Shown: positions 18,327-27,405 of the stretch, piece by piece | How positions within the stretch are numbered: the first letter of the stretch is position 1 | Layout: each line of letters starts with the position of its first letter | DNA from: Deltaproteobacteria bacterium | Lineage (GTDB): Bacteria; Myxococcota_A; SURF-8 | Assembly: GCA_029570245.1 (NCBI GenBank) | Contig: JAKQSH010000367.1 | Location: forward strand, 1-47,665 | Length of the DNA stretch: 47,665 nucleotides | Reading direction: 5' to 3' | Made by a program: the position numbers and the translations under genes | The notes under the pieces: generated by a model | Seen by the model: only the letters and a program-made list of their open reading frames with translations | Told to the model about the DNA's origin: nothing | Databases searched by the model: none

Positions 18327-20417
18327 ATGCTGAAAAAAATGATTTTCGCTCTTCTGGCAATCTTCATACTGCTTTGCGCCAACGCCTGTGGCGGCTCGGA
18401 CGACGGCGGCGAGGGCGAGGGCGAAGGTGAAGGCGAGGGCGAAGGCGAAGGTGAGGGTGAAGGCGAAGGTGAAGGCGAAGGTGAAGGCGAGGGCGATTCC
18501 GAGGCCGAAAGCGACGGCGATTCGGATTCGGAATGGAACAGCGAATACCCGCAGCCGGTCTGCAAAAGTCCCGGAATACTCGGACCCATCCGTCCGTATT
18601 TCAAGGAAGTCAGTTCCGAATGGGCCATGGACGCCACTGGCCTTGACGTTCAGGGCAACCGCATAGCTTCGGTCGATATCGACAACGACGGCTGGCCCGA
18701 TCTGATCGTCCACAAGGTGTCTTCCAACGTCCGCGACGACTTCGAAGCAAACCCTCCGACTGTAAACAAGCACATCTACATGAACCGTCCCGACCCGGAT
18801 GACGCGACGAAGCGCGTATTTACAGATGTCACCCGCGAATCCGGTTTCACTGCCACGCGCGACGGCGGCGAAGGCCGTTCGGCGCAACTGGCGGTGTGGG
18901 GCGATGTCAACAACGACGGCAATCTTGACGCATTCAGCGGCAATTACTACGACGCAAACCACCCCGAAACCGACACCGGCGACCGCAACGAAATTCTGCT
19001 GGGCGACGGCAAGGGCGGCTTCACTCTGGCTCCGAAATCCGACATAACGGTTGAAGCCGGAGCATACAATTCCACCACCGGAGCATCCTTCCTGGACTAC
19101 AATCTCGACGGCAATCTGGATGTCTGGGTAACATATTTCTATCAGAAATACGGCTATCTGCTTGCCATGCAGAACAGACTTTTCAAGGGCAACGGCGACG
19201 GCACTTTCGAAGATGTCACCGATGAAATGGGACTTACCACCGACGACAACGGTTACGACGACGGCACCAACCACAAGCCGTCCTACGGCGCCAGTGTATG
19301 CGACGTGAACAACGACGGACTGCCCGATCTTATAGGCTCTACATATGGTCGTCAGTTCAACGAACTGTGGGTCAACAAGGGCGACAGCTTCGAGGATGTA
19401 AGCCAGTCTTCCGGCTTCGCCTCGGACGACAACATGGATTTCAGCGACAATCAGTTCTACAGGTGCTACTGCACAGTTCACGAATGCAACCCCGATCCAG
19501 GCAATCCAAGAGTACAGTGTCCCGATCCGGCGGATTCATACTGGTCAAGCGACGACGAAAAAGCCTGGCGCAACGGCGGCAATACCTTCTCGACTCTCTG
19601 CGGCGACTGGACCGGCGACGGTTTCCCCGATCTTTTCAACACCGAAATACAGCATTGGCACATCGGGCAGTCGTCCGACCCATCTCAGCTGCTGGTAAAC
19701 ACGACTTCCGTAATCGGCGTCAAATTCGACCGTCCCGGACGCGAAGCTACCGGCCTGACGCGCGCTCATGTAGGTTCGGACTGGAACGAAGGCGACATAA
19801 CCGCTGCGCGTTTCGATTTCGATCTTGACGGTTATCCCGATCTTTACCTGTGCAGTTCCGATTATCCCAATACCTGGGGTCGCCTCTATCATCAGGTCGA
19901 AGACGGCGTCTTTGAAGATGTCAACAAGGAAGCCGAAACCAAACACGAGCGGGCGCTGGGCATCACCACTTCCGACTTCGACCGCGACGGCGACCTGGAC
20001 ATGATAATAGGCTCCAGCACCATGCGCGAAAGCCCGTGGACAACGCCTCAGGTGTTCTTCTACAGAAACGAAATCGGGCAGTATTCCAACGCCGTCCGCC
20101 TGACGCTTAGAGGAAAAGGCGCCGGCTTTGCCAATGTCTCAGCCATCGGAGCCCGCGTGAAAATAAAAACCGGAGAACGCACACAGACGGAATGGGTTGA
20201 CGGCGGTTACGGACACTTCGGCAACCAGAACGATCTGACGCTGACCATCGGCCTTGGACAGAGCTGTGTCATCGACGAACTCGAAATCACCTGGCCGAAT
20301 TCCGAACTGAGCAAACAGGTCTTCCACGGAGTCCCGGCCAACTTCCACATCAGTCTTACAGAAGGCGGCGAGCTGGAATTTGTGGAAATGGTTCCCGGAT
20401 CGGCAGCAGCCGAATAA
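18327..20417 (+). CDS. lipoprotein with FG-GAP/VCBS repeats and ASPIC/UnbV C-terminus
   Basis: 696 residues. Signal and lipobox (LLCANAC), then a pure Glu-Gly dipeptide run (about residues 29-56) and a D/S/E stretch. The body has repeated calcium-loop-like motifs typical of FG-GAP/VCBS blades: DIDNDGWPDLIV, DVNNDGNLDAF, DYNLDGNLDVW, DVNNDGLPDLIG, DFDLDGYPDLY and DFDRDGDLDMIIG. These predict a beta-propeller. The last 100 residues (AIGARVKI, GYGHFGNQN, LTIGLG, ELEITWPN) match the ASPIC/UnbV domain found in CRTAC-type proteins. Such proteins are extracellular and calcium binding, often adhesive; no catalytic residues seen. GGAG lies ten bases before the ATG. Confidence 0.88.
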   Translation: MLKKMIFALLAIFILLCANACGGSDDGGEGEGEGEGEGEGEGEGEGEGEGEGEGEGDSEAESDGDSDSEWNSEYPQPVCKSPGILGPIRPYFKEVSSEWAMDATGLDVQGNRIASVDIDNDGWPDLIVHKVSSNVRDDFEANPPTVNKHIYMNRPDPDDATKRVFTDVTRESGFTATRDGGEGRSAQLAVWGDVNNDGNLDAFSGNYYDANHPETDTGDRNEILLGDGKGGFTLAPKSDITVEAGAYNSTTGASFLDYNLDGNLDVWVTYFYQKYGYLLAMQNRLFKGNGDGTFEDVTDEMGLTTDDNGYDDGTNHKPSYGASVCDVNNDGLPDLIGSTYGRQFNELWVNKGDSFEDVSQSSGFASDDNMDFSDNQFYRCYCTVHECNPDPGNPRVQCPDPADSYWSSDDEKAWRNGGNTFSTLCGDWTGDGFPDLFNTEIQHWHIGQSSDPSQLLVNTTSVIGVKFDRPGREATGLTRAHVGSDWNEGDITAARFDFDLDGYPDLYLCSSDYPNTWGRLYHQVEDGVFEDVNKEAETKHERALGITTSDFDRDGDLDMIIGSSTMRESPWTTPQVFFYRNEIGQYSNAVRLTLRGKGAGFANVSAIGARVKIKTGERTQTEWVDGGYGHFGNQNDLTLTIGLGQSCVIDELEITWPNSELSKQVFHGVPANFHISLTEGGELEFVEMVPGSAAAE
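18411..18494 (+). repeat. in-frame GGCGAG/GGCGAA hexamer tract
   Basis: About fourteen six-base units, GGCGAR or GGTGAR, coding Gly-Glu, inside the FG-GAP lipoprotein linker. Units differ only at silent third positions. A tract of this kind can gain or lose whole units without shifting frame, changing linker length. Confidence 0.85.
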
Positions 20418-20442
20418 ATCCGCGCTGACATACGATTCCATT

Positions 20443-20477
20443 AAAGGGTCTTCCGGTACGGAGGGCCCTTTTTTTCG
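20443..20477 (+). terminator. intrinsic terminator of the FG-GAP lipoprotein gene
   Basis: AAAGGG at 20443-20448 pairs with CCCTTT just before a run of T; an inner CCG/CGG stem closes the loop. It lies 26 bases after the stop. Confidence 0.75.
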
Positions 20478-20784
20478 AAAAAATTGGCGGTGGAAGAGAA
20501 AATCCGTTAGTAAAATATTAAATAGTACAGTTGATATTCGCGTTCTTACAGAAACAGTGAAGAAGCATCCTGATAATGACTCTTCGAAACAATCCGGTCA
20601 GATGCCGTGCACGGAAGAATGACGCGCACGGAAAAGCCGAGTTTCGATGCAGTTGAAGGCGGAGGATTGTCTTTCGACAAACTGACTGATAAGACACAGG
20701 ACGGTTTCTGAGCTTCTTTCTGAGCGGACCGTCGCTGAAAAAACATATAATCAAATGAATAAAAAACACTGAAGGAGCTGCTGC
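20478..20784. other. intergenic stretch before the CoA-transferase gene
   Basis: About 300 bases with no convincing gene. A perfect minus-10 hexamer TATAAT at 20746-20751 lies about 35 bases before the CoA-transferase ATG, but I find no good minus-35 at the usual distance. Nothing else recognised. Confidence 0.35.
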
Positions 20785-22431
20785 ATGTCGAATTACGAAT
20801 ATCCGGGCTGGTTCACCGAACGCATAGTCAGTTTAGAAGAAGCCATGAACACACTGGTCAAATCCGGTTCGGTGGTAGCTTCCGGTTTCGCCACCAACGA
20901 ACCGCACGCCTTCTATGAGAAGCTATGGGATCACATTCAGGCCAATGACATTCACGACCTCAACATCCGGCAGGCGCTTTTCATGGCGCCGCACAAGGTG
21001 CTTTTCGGCGACACGTTTTCGGCTCGTGGAAAGCTCGAAGGGCTGGCGGCATCTTCCGGTCCGCTGAAAGGTCTGGCCTCAAAAATCAACGCCGTCACGA
21101 AAAAACTGGACGGTCTGGGCCGCCTGATCGCCCATTATAAAGAACTTCAGGAACGCCGCATCGTTTTCACATCGCCTTTCATCGGCGCCGCCAACAACGT
21201 CATAATTCCGCCCAACGCCATCACAAATGCGCTTTATCCCGAATTCGTGGGGCGCAACACAACCCGCATGGGCATCACCGACATGCAGTCGGTGCATTTC
21301 CCGGACGGCACTTTCGCGCTTGGTTACGATTCCGACAACAACCCGAAAATCCACACCTGGATTCAGGTGATGACGCCGCCGAACGAAGACGGCGAACTCA
21401 GCCTGGGACCGGCCAACGGCGCGAACTCGGAAATCGTGGATAAGATTCTTGAGAAAAACGACGCCAACATCCTGCTTTTCATCAATCCCAAATATCCTTT
21501 CACGCGCGGACATGCCGATGCTCCGAATACGCTGCATATCGAGCGTCTTAAAGGTCTGGCCGAAAAGGGCAGGCTGTTCGTCGTCATGGACGACAGCCGC
21601 ATTCCGTTCATGCCAAAGGGCAGTTTCGACAACCCCAAGCCGGAAGAAGTGAAAATAGCCGAGAACGTGGTCAACCATATCGAAATGAATCTGCGTTATA
21701 CTGCGGGACGCGCCATTCAGGTCGGCATAGGCGGCACCGGAGTTCTGGCAATAAAGGCGCTCAAAAACGCCAGCTGGAGCGGACGGATTTATACCGAAAT
21801 GCTGGAGCCTTTCACTTACGAACTGCTCGAAAGCGGCAAGATCGCCGGTTCGCACTTCATCCGTAGAGACGGCACGCGCGAGCAGCTTGACGGAAAAATC
21901 GTCTGCACCTTCAGCATGGCAGAAGAAGGCAGTGACTTTTATTCAAAGCTGCACAACAACCCGCGCGTGGTGCTGGCCACCGCTTCGCGCGTTGTAATTT
22001 CCGAAGGTTTCTATTATGGAATGGGAATCAACAACATTCTGTCCATCGACTTCAACGCCCAGGTCAACTCCGGCGGACGCTTCAAAAATCATCATTCCGG
22101 CATCGGCGGCGCAGCTCAGATTCATCGCGGTCTTACCAAGGGCGGCATTTCGTATCTGCTGCTCAAATCCACTTATCGCGGCCTAGACGGTCGCGAGGTT
22201 TCCGCCATAACGCCGTTCCTGCCCGAAGGCACGCCGGTCAGCATCAACGGACCCGACATGCTGGGAGGACGCGAAAATTCGCGTGTTTTCCTGGTGACTG
22301 AATACGGCCTGGCGCAGGTCAACGGACTCAGCCAGTCGCAGTTCGTGCGCACCGCAATCGGGCTGGCGCACCCGAAATTCCGTGAACAGCTGAAGCGTCG
22401 AGCCTGGGAGGAATTCAGAATCAAGGTTTAG
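20785..22431 (+). CDS. acetyl-CoA hydrolase/transferase family protein
   Basis: 548 residues, ATG 20785 with AAGGAG upstream. Matches the two-domain family of acetyl-CoA hydrolases, succinyl-CoA:acetate and 4-hydroxybutyrate CoA-transferases. The second domain has IQVGIGGTGVLAIKAL, then IYTEMLEPFTYELLESG, where the Glu of TEM is the likely catalytic residue forming the glutamyl-CoA thioester. The glycine-rich segment INNILSIDFNAQVNSGGRF and HSGIGGAAQIHRG follow, and HPKFREQL near the end is typical. It would move CoA between short acids in the cytoplasm, fitting fermentative metabolism. The exact acid pair cannot be assigned. It stands alone between two terminators. Confidence 0.9.
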   Translation: MSNYEYPGWFTERIVSLEEAMNTLVKSGSVVASGFATNEPHAFYEKLWDHIQANDIHDLNIRQALFMAPHKVLFGDTFSARGKLEGLAASSGPLKGLASKINAVTKKLDGLGRLIAHYKELQERRIVFTSPFIGAANNVIIPPNAITNALYPEFVGRNTTRMGITDMQSVHFPDGTFALGYDSDNNPKIHTWIQVMTPPNEDGELSLGPANGANSEIVDKILEKNDANILLFINPKYPFTRGHADAPNTLHIERLKGLAEKGRLFVVMDDSRIPFMPKGSFDNPKPEEVKIAENVVNHIEMNLRYTAGRAIQVGIGGTGVLAIKALKNASWSGRIYTEMLEPFTYELLESGKIAGSHFIRRDGTREQLDGKIVCTFSMAEEGSDFYSKLHNNPRVVLATASRVVISEGFYYGMGINNILSIDFNAQVNSGGRFKNHHSGIGGAAQIHRGLTKGGISYLLLKSTYRGLDGREVSAITPFLPEGTPVSINGPDMLGGRENSRVFLVTEYGLAQVNGLSQSQFVRTAIGLAHPKFREQLKRRAWEEFRIKV

Positions 22432-22450
22432 TTCTGTCTTATAATACTGA

Positions 22451-22483
22451 AAAGGCGGGCCTTCTACGGCCCGCCTTTTTATT
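22451..22483 (+). terminator. intrinsic terminator of the CoA-transferase gene
   Basis: 11-base-pair GC-rich stem, 22451-22461 with 22468-22478, a six-base loop, then TTATT. Confidence 0.9.
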
Positions 22484-22489
22484 GCATTC

Positions 22490-22514
22490 AATGCGCGCGC
22501 GAAGCGCGCGCATT
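22490..22514. repeat. GC-rich hairpin with GAA loop, copy 2
   Basis: Perfect 11-base-pair stem of mostly alternating G and C around GAA, just after the plus-strand terminator and five bases from the stop of rsmB on the other strand. Read on the minus strand the loop region contains UUCG. Shares its core with 16284-16302. Confidence 0.55.
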
Positions 22515-22519
22515 CGTCT

Positions 22520-23980
22520 TCAGATGCTTCTGCGCACGGCTTTAAAGGCCGCAAAGCCGTCAAGCTCGACGGCGGGACGGGTATCCATGTAAGGCAGACC
22601 GAGGTGTTCCTTCCATAATCCACGGTTTACTTCTGCGCTTTTCACAATCTCGAAATCCTTGAATTGCGAGAAATATTCAAGCTGATCCAGAGTTTCCTCG
22701 CGGGTGTAGGTGCAGACGGCAAACACCAGTACGCCGCCAGGTTTTACATAGCGGCGGGCGTTGTCCAGTATGGCGCGGGCGATTACCGCACGCTCGGCGA
22801 TATCCTGCGGTCCGCGCCGGTAACGTATTTCGGGATGGCGGCGGATTATACCCAGCGCCGAACAGGGCGCGTCAATAAGCACGCGGTCGAAGGACGCTTC
22901 TTCAAGCCCCGGCAGCGCTTTCATCGAATCGGCCTCCAGAGTGCGGATAATGTCCAGCCCGCAGAGCTGCGACTGCGTCGCCAGCAGTTCCAGGCGCGCA
23001 CCGTGTATGTCCAGCGAAAACACCTCGCCGGAGTTGTTCATCAGTGCGGCGGCCTGCAGACTTTTTCCGCCCGGAGCGGCGCACATGTCAAGCACGCGCA
23101 TGCCCGGTTGCGGATCGAGCAGCACTCCCACAAGCTGCGCGGCTTCGTCCATGGCGTGACAGTCGCCGTTTTCCATCAGACTTCGCACGGCGCTGAAATC
23201 TCCGGCTTCGAAGGATACGGCATCCGGGGCATAGTCGCCCGGACGCGGATCGGCGCCGGCTTCCTGAGCAATTCTGAAAAACTCAACCAGATTATGACGG
23301 GAGCGGTTGATGCACACCGTAAGCGGCGGAATGCGGTTTACGGCTTCGGCGCGGGCCTTGAGCTGCGTCAGCAGAATGCGGCGGTCATCAACGCCGGAAG
23401 CTTCGATTTCCGCCGCCCAGCGTTCGAGTATCCAGCGCGGCGTAGAATGTTCCACCGCCAGACGTTCCAGAGCATCGCGCGGCAGCTCAGGCTCGTGTAC
23501 ATCGTCGCGCCACAAGCGCAGATACTTGCGCAGAACAGCGTTTATGAATCCCACGGCGTGTGTGCGATCTACCGAGCGCGCCAGTTTGCCGGCCTCATCC
23601 AGAACGGCATGCTGCGGAATGCGATCCAGAAAAATCAGCTGATAGAGCGACAGCCGCAGAATATTGAGCACCGGCGGATCGACCTTGACGGTCTTGCGCG
23701 CCGACAGCTGGCGAATCCACTGATCGAGCAGCAGCCGTTTGCGCAGCGTGCCGTAAAGCAGTTCGTTGGCCAGGCGTATGTCTTCGGATTTTACAGAGTC
23801 CGATTTTCCGGCGGCCTCGGCCCTGGCGATTTCTTTTGCAATCAGCCCGTGCAGCACCAGGTTCGAAAAAGAACCTTCGTGTTCCACCCGCAACAGAGCC
23901 TTAAGAGCCACGCGCCGGGCGTTTATGAAACCGCGACTGGCTGCGACCATTGAGGCGTGCGAAAAGTTGCGCGCTTTCAA
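22520..23980 (-). CDS. rsmB: 16S rRNA (cytosine-5)-methyltransferase RsmB
   Basis: 486 residues. The N-terminal part is an NusB-like helical domain (NARRVALKALLRVEHEGSFSN, then QHAVLDEAGKLARS and GFINAVLRKYLR). The C-terminal SAM-dependent domain has DMCAAPGGKSLQ for SAM binding, DAPCSALGIIRRHPEIR with the conserved Cys of motif IV, and FAVCTYTREE with the second, catalytic Cys of motif VI. It methylates a cytosine of 16S rRNA (C967 in E. coli). The start is probably TTG 23980: it overlaps the fmt stop as TTGA, and GGGGAG lies seven bases upstream. An ATG at 23950 is the alternative. Last gene of a five-gene minus-strand group. Confidence 0.95.
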   Translation of the reverse strand: MKARNFSHASMVAASRGFINARRVALKALLRVEHEGSFSNLVLHGLIAKEIARAEAAGKSDSVKSEDIRLANELLYGTLRKRLLLDQWIRQLSARKTVKVDPPVLNILRLSLYQLIFLDRIPQHAVLDEAGKLARSVDRTHAVGFINAVLRKYLRLWRDDVHEPELPRDALERLAVEHSTPRWILERWAAEIEASGVDDRRILLTQLKARAEAVNRIPPLTVCINRSRHNLVEFFRIAQEAGADPRPGDYAPDAVSFEAGDFSAVRSLMENGDCHAMDEAAQLVGVLLDPQPGMRVLDMCAAPGGKSLQAAALMNNSGEVFSLDIHGARLELLATQSQLCGLDIIRTLEADSMKALPGLEEASFDRVLIDAPCSALGIIRRHPEIRYRRGPQDIAERAVIARAILDNARRYVKPGGVLVFAVCTYTREETLDQLEYFSQFKDFEIVKSAEVNRGLWKEHLGLPYMDTRPAVELDGFAAFKAVRRSI

Positions 23981-24945
23981 TTCGTCTCCCCGTCTCCGAA
24001 ATGGAAACCTATTTCAAGCGGGCATCCGCACAGGAAAGAAGCTGTTTCCAGTTTTTTATGATTTTCCTGCTGACAGGTTTTTATGAGCAGACCGTCTTTT
24101 CCGCAGGCGACAATAAGACCTTTCTTAGTCGAACAGGCCACTACGGTTCCAGGTTCACCTGAAACACCTTCGGCGACTTCTGCTTCCCAGATTTTAAGGT
24201 AAGAATCGTTTATATAGGTGAAAGCGCCGGGCCATGGATTCATGCCGCGCACCTGACGTTCTATTTCGGCAGCGCTGCGATTCCAGTCGATGCGCCCGTC
24301 TTCCTTCTGCAGCTGCGGGGCGTAAGTCGCCAGACTTTCGTCCTGCTCACGCTCCACAAGCCCGCCGGAAGCGGCCAGTCGCACAGTTTCGCACATGCCT
24401 TCCGGCGCAACGGCTGCCATTTTCGCCGTAAGAGTTTCCACAGTTTCGTTTTTTTCGAGCGGGATTTTCTTCTGCCACAGCAGCGGACCGGCATCAAGTT
24501 TTTTAACGATACGCTGAATGCTTACGCCGCTTTCGGAAAAGCCGTTGATGATGGCCCAGTTTATCGGCGCCGCACCGCGCAGAAGCGGCAGAAGCGAAGT
24601 GTGCGCATTGAAGATTCCCAGCTTCGGCATGTCGATCAGCCACTGCGGAAGTATCAGGCCGAACGCCATAACGCAGAAAACGTCGGCATCGAACGCCGCC
24701 AGTGCTTCGCGGAAGCCTTCGTCACGATGCGATTCCGGTTGCAGAACGGCAATATTGTGAGCCAGGGCGAATTCTTTAACCGGAGAAAATTCAAGCTTGT
24801 GGCGGTCGCGTCCGCGCGTGCGGTCGGGACGCGTCACGGCACAGACGACATCGAAGCGTTCGTGCAGAACGGTCAGTGTCGGCAGCGCTATTTCAGGCGT
24901 GCCGAAAAATACGACCTTAACGTTCGACGTAGTCCGTTCCGGCAT
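23977..24945 (-). CDS. fmt: methionyl-tRNA formyltransferase
   Basis: 322 residues. KVVFFGTPEIALPTL opens the formyl-transferase fold. The catalytic region has FNAHTSLLPLLRGAAPINWAI, the Asn-His pair of the active site, and KKLDAGPLL with the catalytic Asp. The C-terminal domain includes VRGMNPWPGAFTYI, typical of Fmt. It adds a formyl group to initiator Met-tRNA for translation initiation. The usual SLLPRWRG motif reads SLLPLLRG, a mild variation. Its start overlaps the end of def by 29 bases, with AAGGA upstream inside def, a normal def-fmt arrangement. Confidence 0.96.
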   Translation of the reverse strand: MPERTTSNVKVVFFGTPEIALPTLTVLHERFDVVCAVTRPDRTRGRDRHKLEFSPVKEFALAHNIAVLQPESHRDEGFREALAAFDADVFCVMAFGLILPQWLIDMPKLGIFNAHTSLLPLLRGAAPINWAIINGFSESGVSIQRIVKKLDAGPLLWQKKIPLEKNETVETLTAKMAAVAPEGMCETVRLAASGGLVEREQDESLATYAPQLQKEDGRIDWNRSAAEIERQVRGMNPWPGAFTYINDSYLKIWEAEVAEGVSGEPGTVVACSTKKGLIVACGKDGLLIKTCQQENHKKLETASFLCGCPLEIGFHFGDGETN

Positions 24946-25450
24946 AGGAGTGTTCCTTGTTCCACTGGTTAACGCGACGCTGCGCCGACACCCGCTTCAG
25001 ACTCGACAGATAGTCGATGAACATTTTTCCGTCAAGGTGGTCGGTTTCATGCTGAGCAGCGATGGCCAGCATACCCTCGGCTTCGATTTCGTGCGTTACG
25101 CCCTCAAGATCGGTATAACGCAGCCTGACAAACTCGGCGCGCGGAATTTCCTCGAAATAATTCGGCACCGACAGGCAGCCTTCTTCCATGCTGGTCTGTC
25201 CGCGTTTTTCCAGAATCTCCGGGTTTATCAGAGTCAGCAGCTGCGCCGGCTGGCCCTCTTCGGCTACGTCAATGGTTACAATGCGCAGGTTTGCGCCGAT
25301 CTGCGGAGCGGCCAGGCCGACTCCGGGCGCCGCGTACATGGTTTCGGCCATATCCTCGGCAAGTTTGCGGATTTCGTCGGTGATTTCCTTGACTGGTTCG
25401 GCCTTGCGGCGCAGTTTTTTGTCGGGAATGGTCAGAATTCTGTAAATCAT
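24917..25450 (-). CDS. def: peptide deformylase
   Basis: 177 residues. All three deformylase motifs are present: GVGLAAPQ (motif 1), EEGCLSVP with the metal-binding Cys (motif 2), and QHETDHLDG with two metal-binding His and the catalytic Glu (motif 3). It removes the formyl group from nascent proteins. GAGG lies five bases before the ATG. It overlaps fmt and is 25 bases downstream of the LON-domain gene, so all belong to one transcription unit. Confidence 0.97.
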   Translation of the reverse strand: MIYRILTIPDKKLRRKAEPVKEITDEIRKLAEDMAETMYAAPGVGLAAPQIGANLRIVTIDVAEEGQPAQLLTLINPEILEKRGQTSMEEGCLSVPNYFEEIPRAEFVRLRYTDLEGVTHEIEAEGMLAIAAQHETDHLDGKMFIDYLSSLKRVSAQRRVNQWNKEHSYAGTDYVER

Positions 25451-25475
25451 AACAACCTCTTTAAAACCGCCGGGT

Positions 25476-26168
25476 TCAGTGCGTCATTTCCTCGCCCAGC
25501 AGATAATGCATTCCGTCTCCCAGCGTAGTCGAATAAAGCAGCTTTTCCCTGAAGCGGTCAAGCAGGCGCTCCATGCGCTGCAAAGGATCGTCTTCAAGCA
25601 GCTGCTGGCGCTCGGATGGGGTAAGTCTTAAAAGCGCCGCAGCCAGCGGCACGAAATTTTCTATGGAAACCTGGCTGATTCTGTCCAGTGTTCCGCGCGG
25701 AATCGGATCAAGCAGGTTCTGAATGCTGGAATCCATGAAGAGCCGCATGATGTCTTCGCGCGCGTCGAAAATGCGCATCAGTTCCAGCTGATCGTTGTCT
25801 TCGTTGAGAATCTCCACAAAGACACGTCTGTACGGAAAAGACGAAGCTTCGTCAAGCAGCATGATTTTGCGTGTTCCGCGAATATAGGCGCTGATGCCGC
25901 CGCCGTTCATGCTGCGATGAGCTGCGATGCGTCCGATACAGCCGATACGGTGAATGCGATCAAGCGGAACGCCGTGATTGTCGATGTCGGCGAAACGGCT
26001 TTTCTGCAGGGCGAAAGCCACAAGTCCGTTGCCCTCTGCGGCATCAAGCAGCATGGCTTCGTAAGTCGGCTGCTGAATGAAAAGCGGCAGATCGGCGCCC
26101 GGAAACAGCACGACAGACGGCATGACGAACAGAGGCAGCGGTTCTGATATGTTGATTATGTGGTTCAA
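25476..26168 (-). CDS. LON N-terminal substrate-binding domain protein
   Basis: 230 residues. PLPLFVMPSVVLFPGADLPLFI is the typical opening of the LON/PUA-like N-domain, followed by GLVAFALQ, HRIGCIGRI and a helical C-terminal half (LDRISQVSIENFVPLAAALLRL, ERLLDRFREKLLY). There is no ATPase or Ser-Lys protease part, so this is a stand-alone LON domain. Such proteins are thought to bind substrates or RNA; the function is not settled. The likely start is TTG 26168, with AGGAA six bases upstream and 12 bases after the preceding stop. Cotranscribed with def and fmt. Confidence 0.88.
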   Translation of the reverse strand: MNHIINISEPLPLFVMPSVVLFPGADLPLFIQQPTYEAMLLDAAEGNGLVAFALQKSRFADIDNHGVPLDRIHRIGCIGRIAAHRSMNGGGISAYIRGTRKIMLLDEASSFPYRRVFVEILNEDNDQLELMRIFDAREDIMRLFMDSSIQNLLDPIPRGTLDRISQVSIENFVPLAAALLRLTPSERQQLLEDDPLQRMERLLDRFREKLLYSTTLGDGMHYLLGEEMTH

Positions 26169-26180
26169 TTTTTATTCCTG

Positions 26181-26798
26181 TCAGAAAAACGGGTTGTTTT
26201 CGCGCTCGAATCCAATGCTTGTGGACGGCCCGTGACCCGGATAAACTACCAGATCGTCCGGCAGACACAACAGTTTTTCTTTTATGGACTGCATAATCTG
26301 TCCGTAAGAGCCGCCGGGAAGATCGGTGCGTCCGATAGACATCTGAAATAGCGTATCGCCTGAAAGCATGAAACCGTCGCCCAGCAGGCAGACTCCGCCG
26401 GGAGTATGGCCGGGCGTGTGAATAACGCGCAGTTCAGATTTTCCGGCCTCAAGGACTTCGTTATCTTCCAGGTGCCCGTCAACGCGAGGAATTTCCACCT
26501 GTCCCATTCCGAACATGCGTGCCGCCGCCGGAGCCTGCCGCAGAAGCGGAACATCGTCGCCATGAATCTTCATCGGCAATTTCAGCAGATTCTGTAATTC
26601 CGCCGCCCCGGCGATGTGGTCGATATGCCCGTGAGTACAGATAATGGCCAGCGGCTTCAGATTGTTTTCCTGTATATAACTGACAATCTTATGATTTTCA
26701 CCGCCCGGATCGACAACAAAAACCTCGCGGCTGTCTTCATCGCCGACGACATAGGTGTTTTCGAGTATGGGTCCGACTTCGAATGTTTTCAGAATCAT
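26181..26798 (-). CDS. metallo-beta-lactamase fold hydrolase, glyoxalase II-like
   Basis: 205 residues. THGHIDHIAGAAEL is the dinuclear metal motif HxHxDH. HTPGHTPGG, SGDTLFQMSIGRTDLPGG and YPGHGPSTSIGFERENNPF supply the remaining metal ligands and are typical of the small YcbL-type hydrolases related to glyoxalase II. Expected to hydrolyse a thioester or related substrate in the cytoplasm. First gene of the minus-strand group leading to rsmB; GGAAAG lies before the ATG. Confidence 0.93.
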   Translation of the reverse strand: MILKTFEVGPILENTYVVGDEDSREVFVVDPGGENHKIVSYIQENNLKPLAIICTHGHIDHIAGAAELQNLLKLPMKIHGDDVPLLRQAPAAARMFGMGQVEIPRVDGHLEDNEVLEAGKSELRVIHTPGHTPGGVCLLGDGFMLSGDTLFQMSIGRTDLPGGSYGQIMQSIKEKLLCLPDDLVVYPGHGPSTSIGFERENNPFF

Positions 26799-27376
26799 CG
26801 GTATCTTTCCGCCTGTAAGACTTCACATCTCCGGAGTTCCCCGACAGAACCCGGTATTTTCTGTTATCCGTCCGGCAGCCGGAATAAAGGCTTCCGCCAT
26901 CTGGCGCCGATCATGTTTCTGATGTTTCTTGCGCAGGAACACCGGACATCTTCTTACTTAATTATACGGTATTTCAGGCAAGTTGTAAACACCCGGACTG
27001 CACACTGCCGGAAAGCGGAAGCAAATCAGAAGCTTCCCGCAGGCTTTATATCGCCGCCAGGATTTTACAGCATGCTTTACGGTTGTTTTTCTGGCAAGTT
27101 CGATGTTGAAGTGAATTTTGCAGATTTTAATCTTCGTTCCGCTCATCTTTTTCTTGCTTAAGACATAAAAAAGATGTTTTATTGAATGAGCAACCACTCA
27201 TAATGTAGCCTTGACGCCGAACATTTCGACTGGACCGGCATTCTGTGAAACTCGTAGCGATGTTATTGGATTCACGCGTGAAATTTGATTTTGTGCCTGA
27301 AATATTTCAAGCCAAATCAACAGGTTGCACGTTTCGAAATTTGTCTCTTATTGAGTAAGACACCGACTGATTATGC
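26799..27376. other. long non-coding stretch before the hydrogenase operon
   Basis: About 580 bases, visibly AT-richer than flanking genes, between divergently read units. No open frame has a credible ribosome site or family match. It must hold the promoter of the minus-strand MBL-LON-def-fmt-rsmB group on its left side. No strong hairpin with a U-tract was found. Confidence 0.4.
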
Positions 27377-27405
27377 TTGACATTCACACCTTCGGATGTT
27401 AGAAA
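27377..27405 (+). promoter_or_regulatory. likely sigma-70 promoter of the hydrogenase operon
   Basis: Perfect TTGACA (27377-27382), a 17-base spacer and TAGAAA (27400-27405). It lies 130 bases before the first gene, leaving a leader of about 120 bases that contains a short CGC/GCG hairpin near 27488. Confidence 0.5.

Noticed and set aside
18411..18494. Regular repeats considered as a CRISPR or tandem regulatory array
   Set aside because: Units of six bases without spacers, in frame inside a protein linker.
18306..19481. Minus-strand frame with alternating Ala/Phe/Thr repeats
   Set aside because: Antisense reading of the Glu-Gly tract and FG-GAP gene.
22664..23953. 429-codon plus-strand frame
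   Set aside because: Mirror of rsmB; no known motif and no ribosome site.
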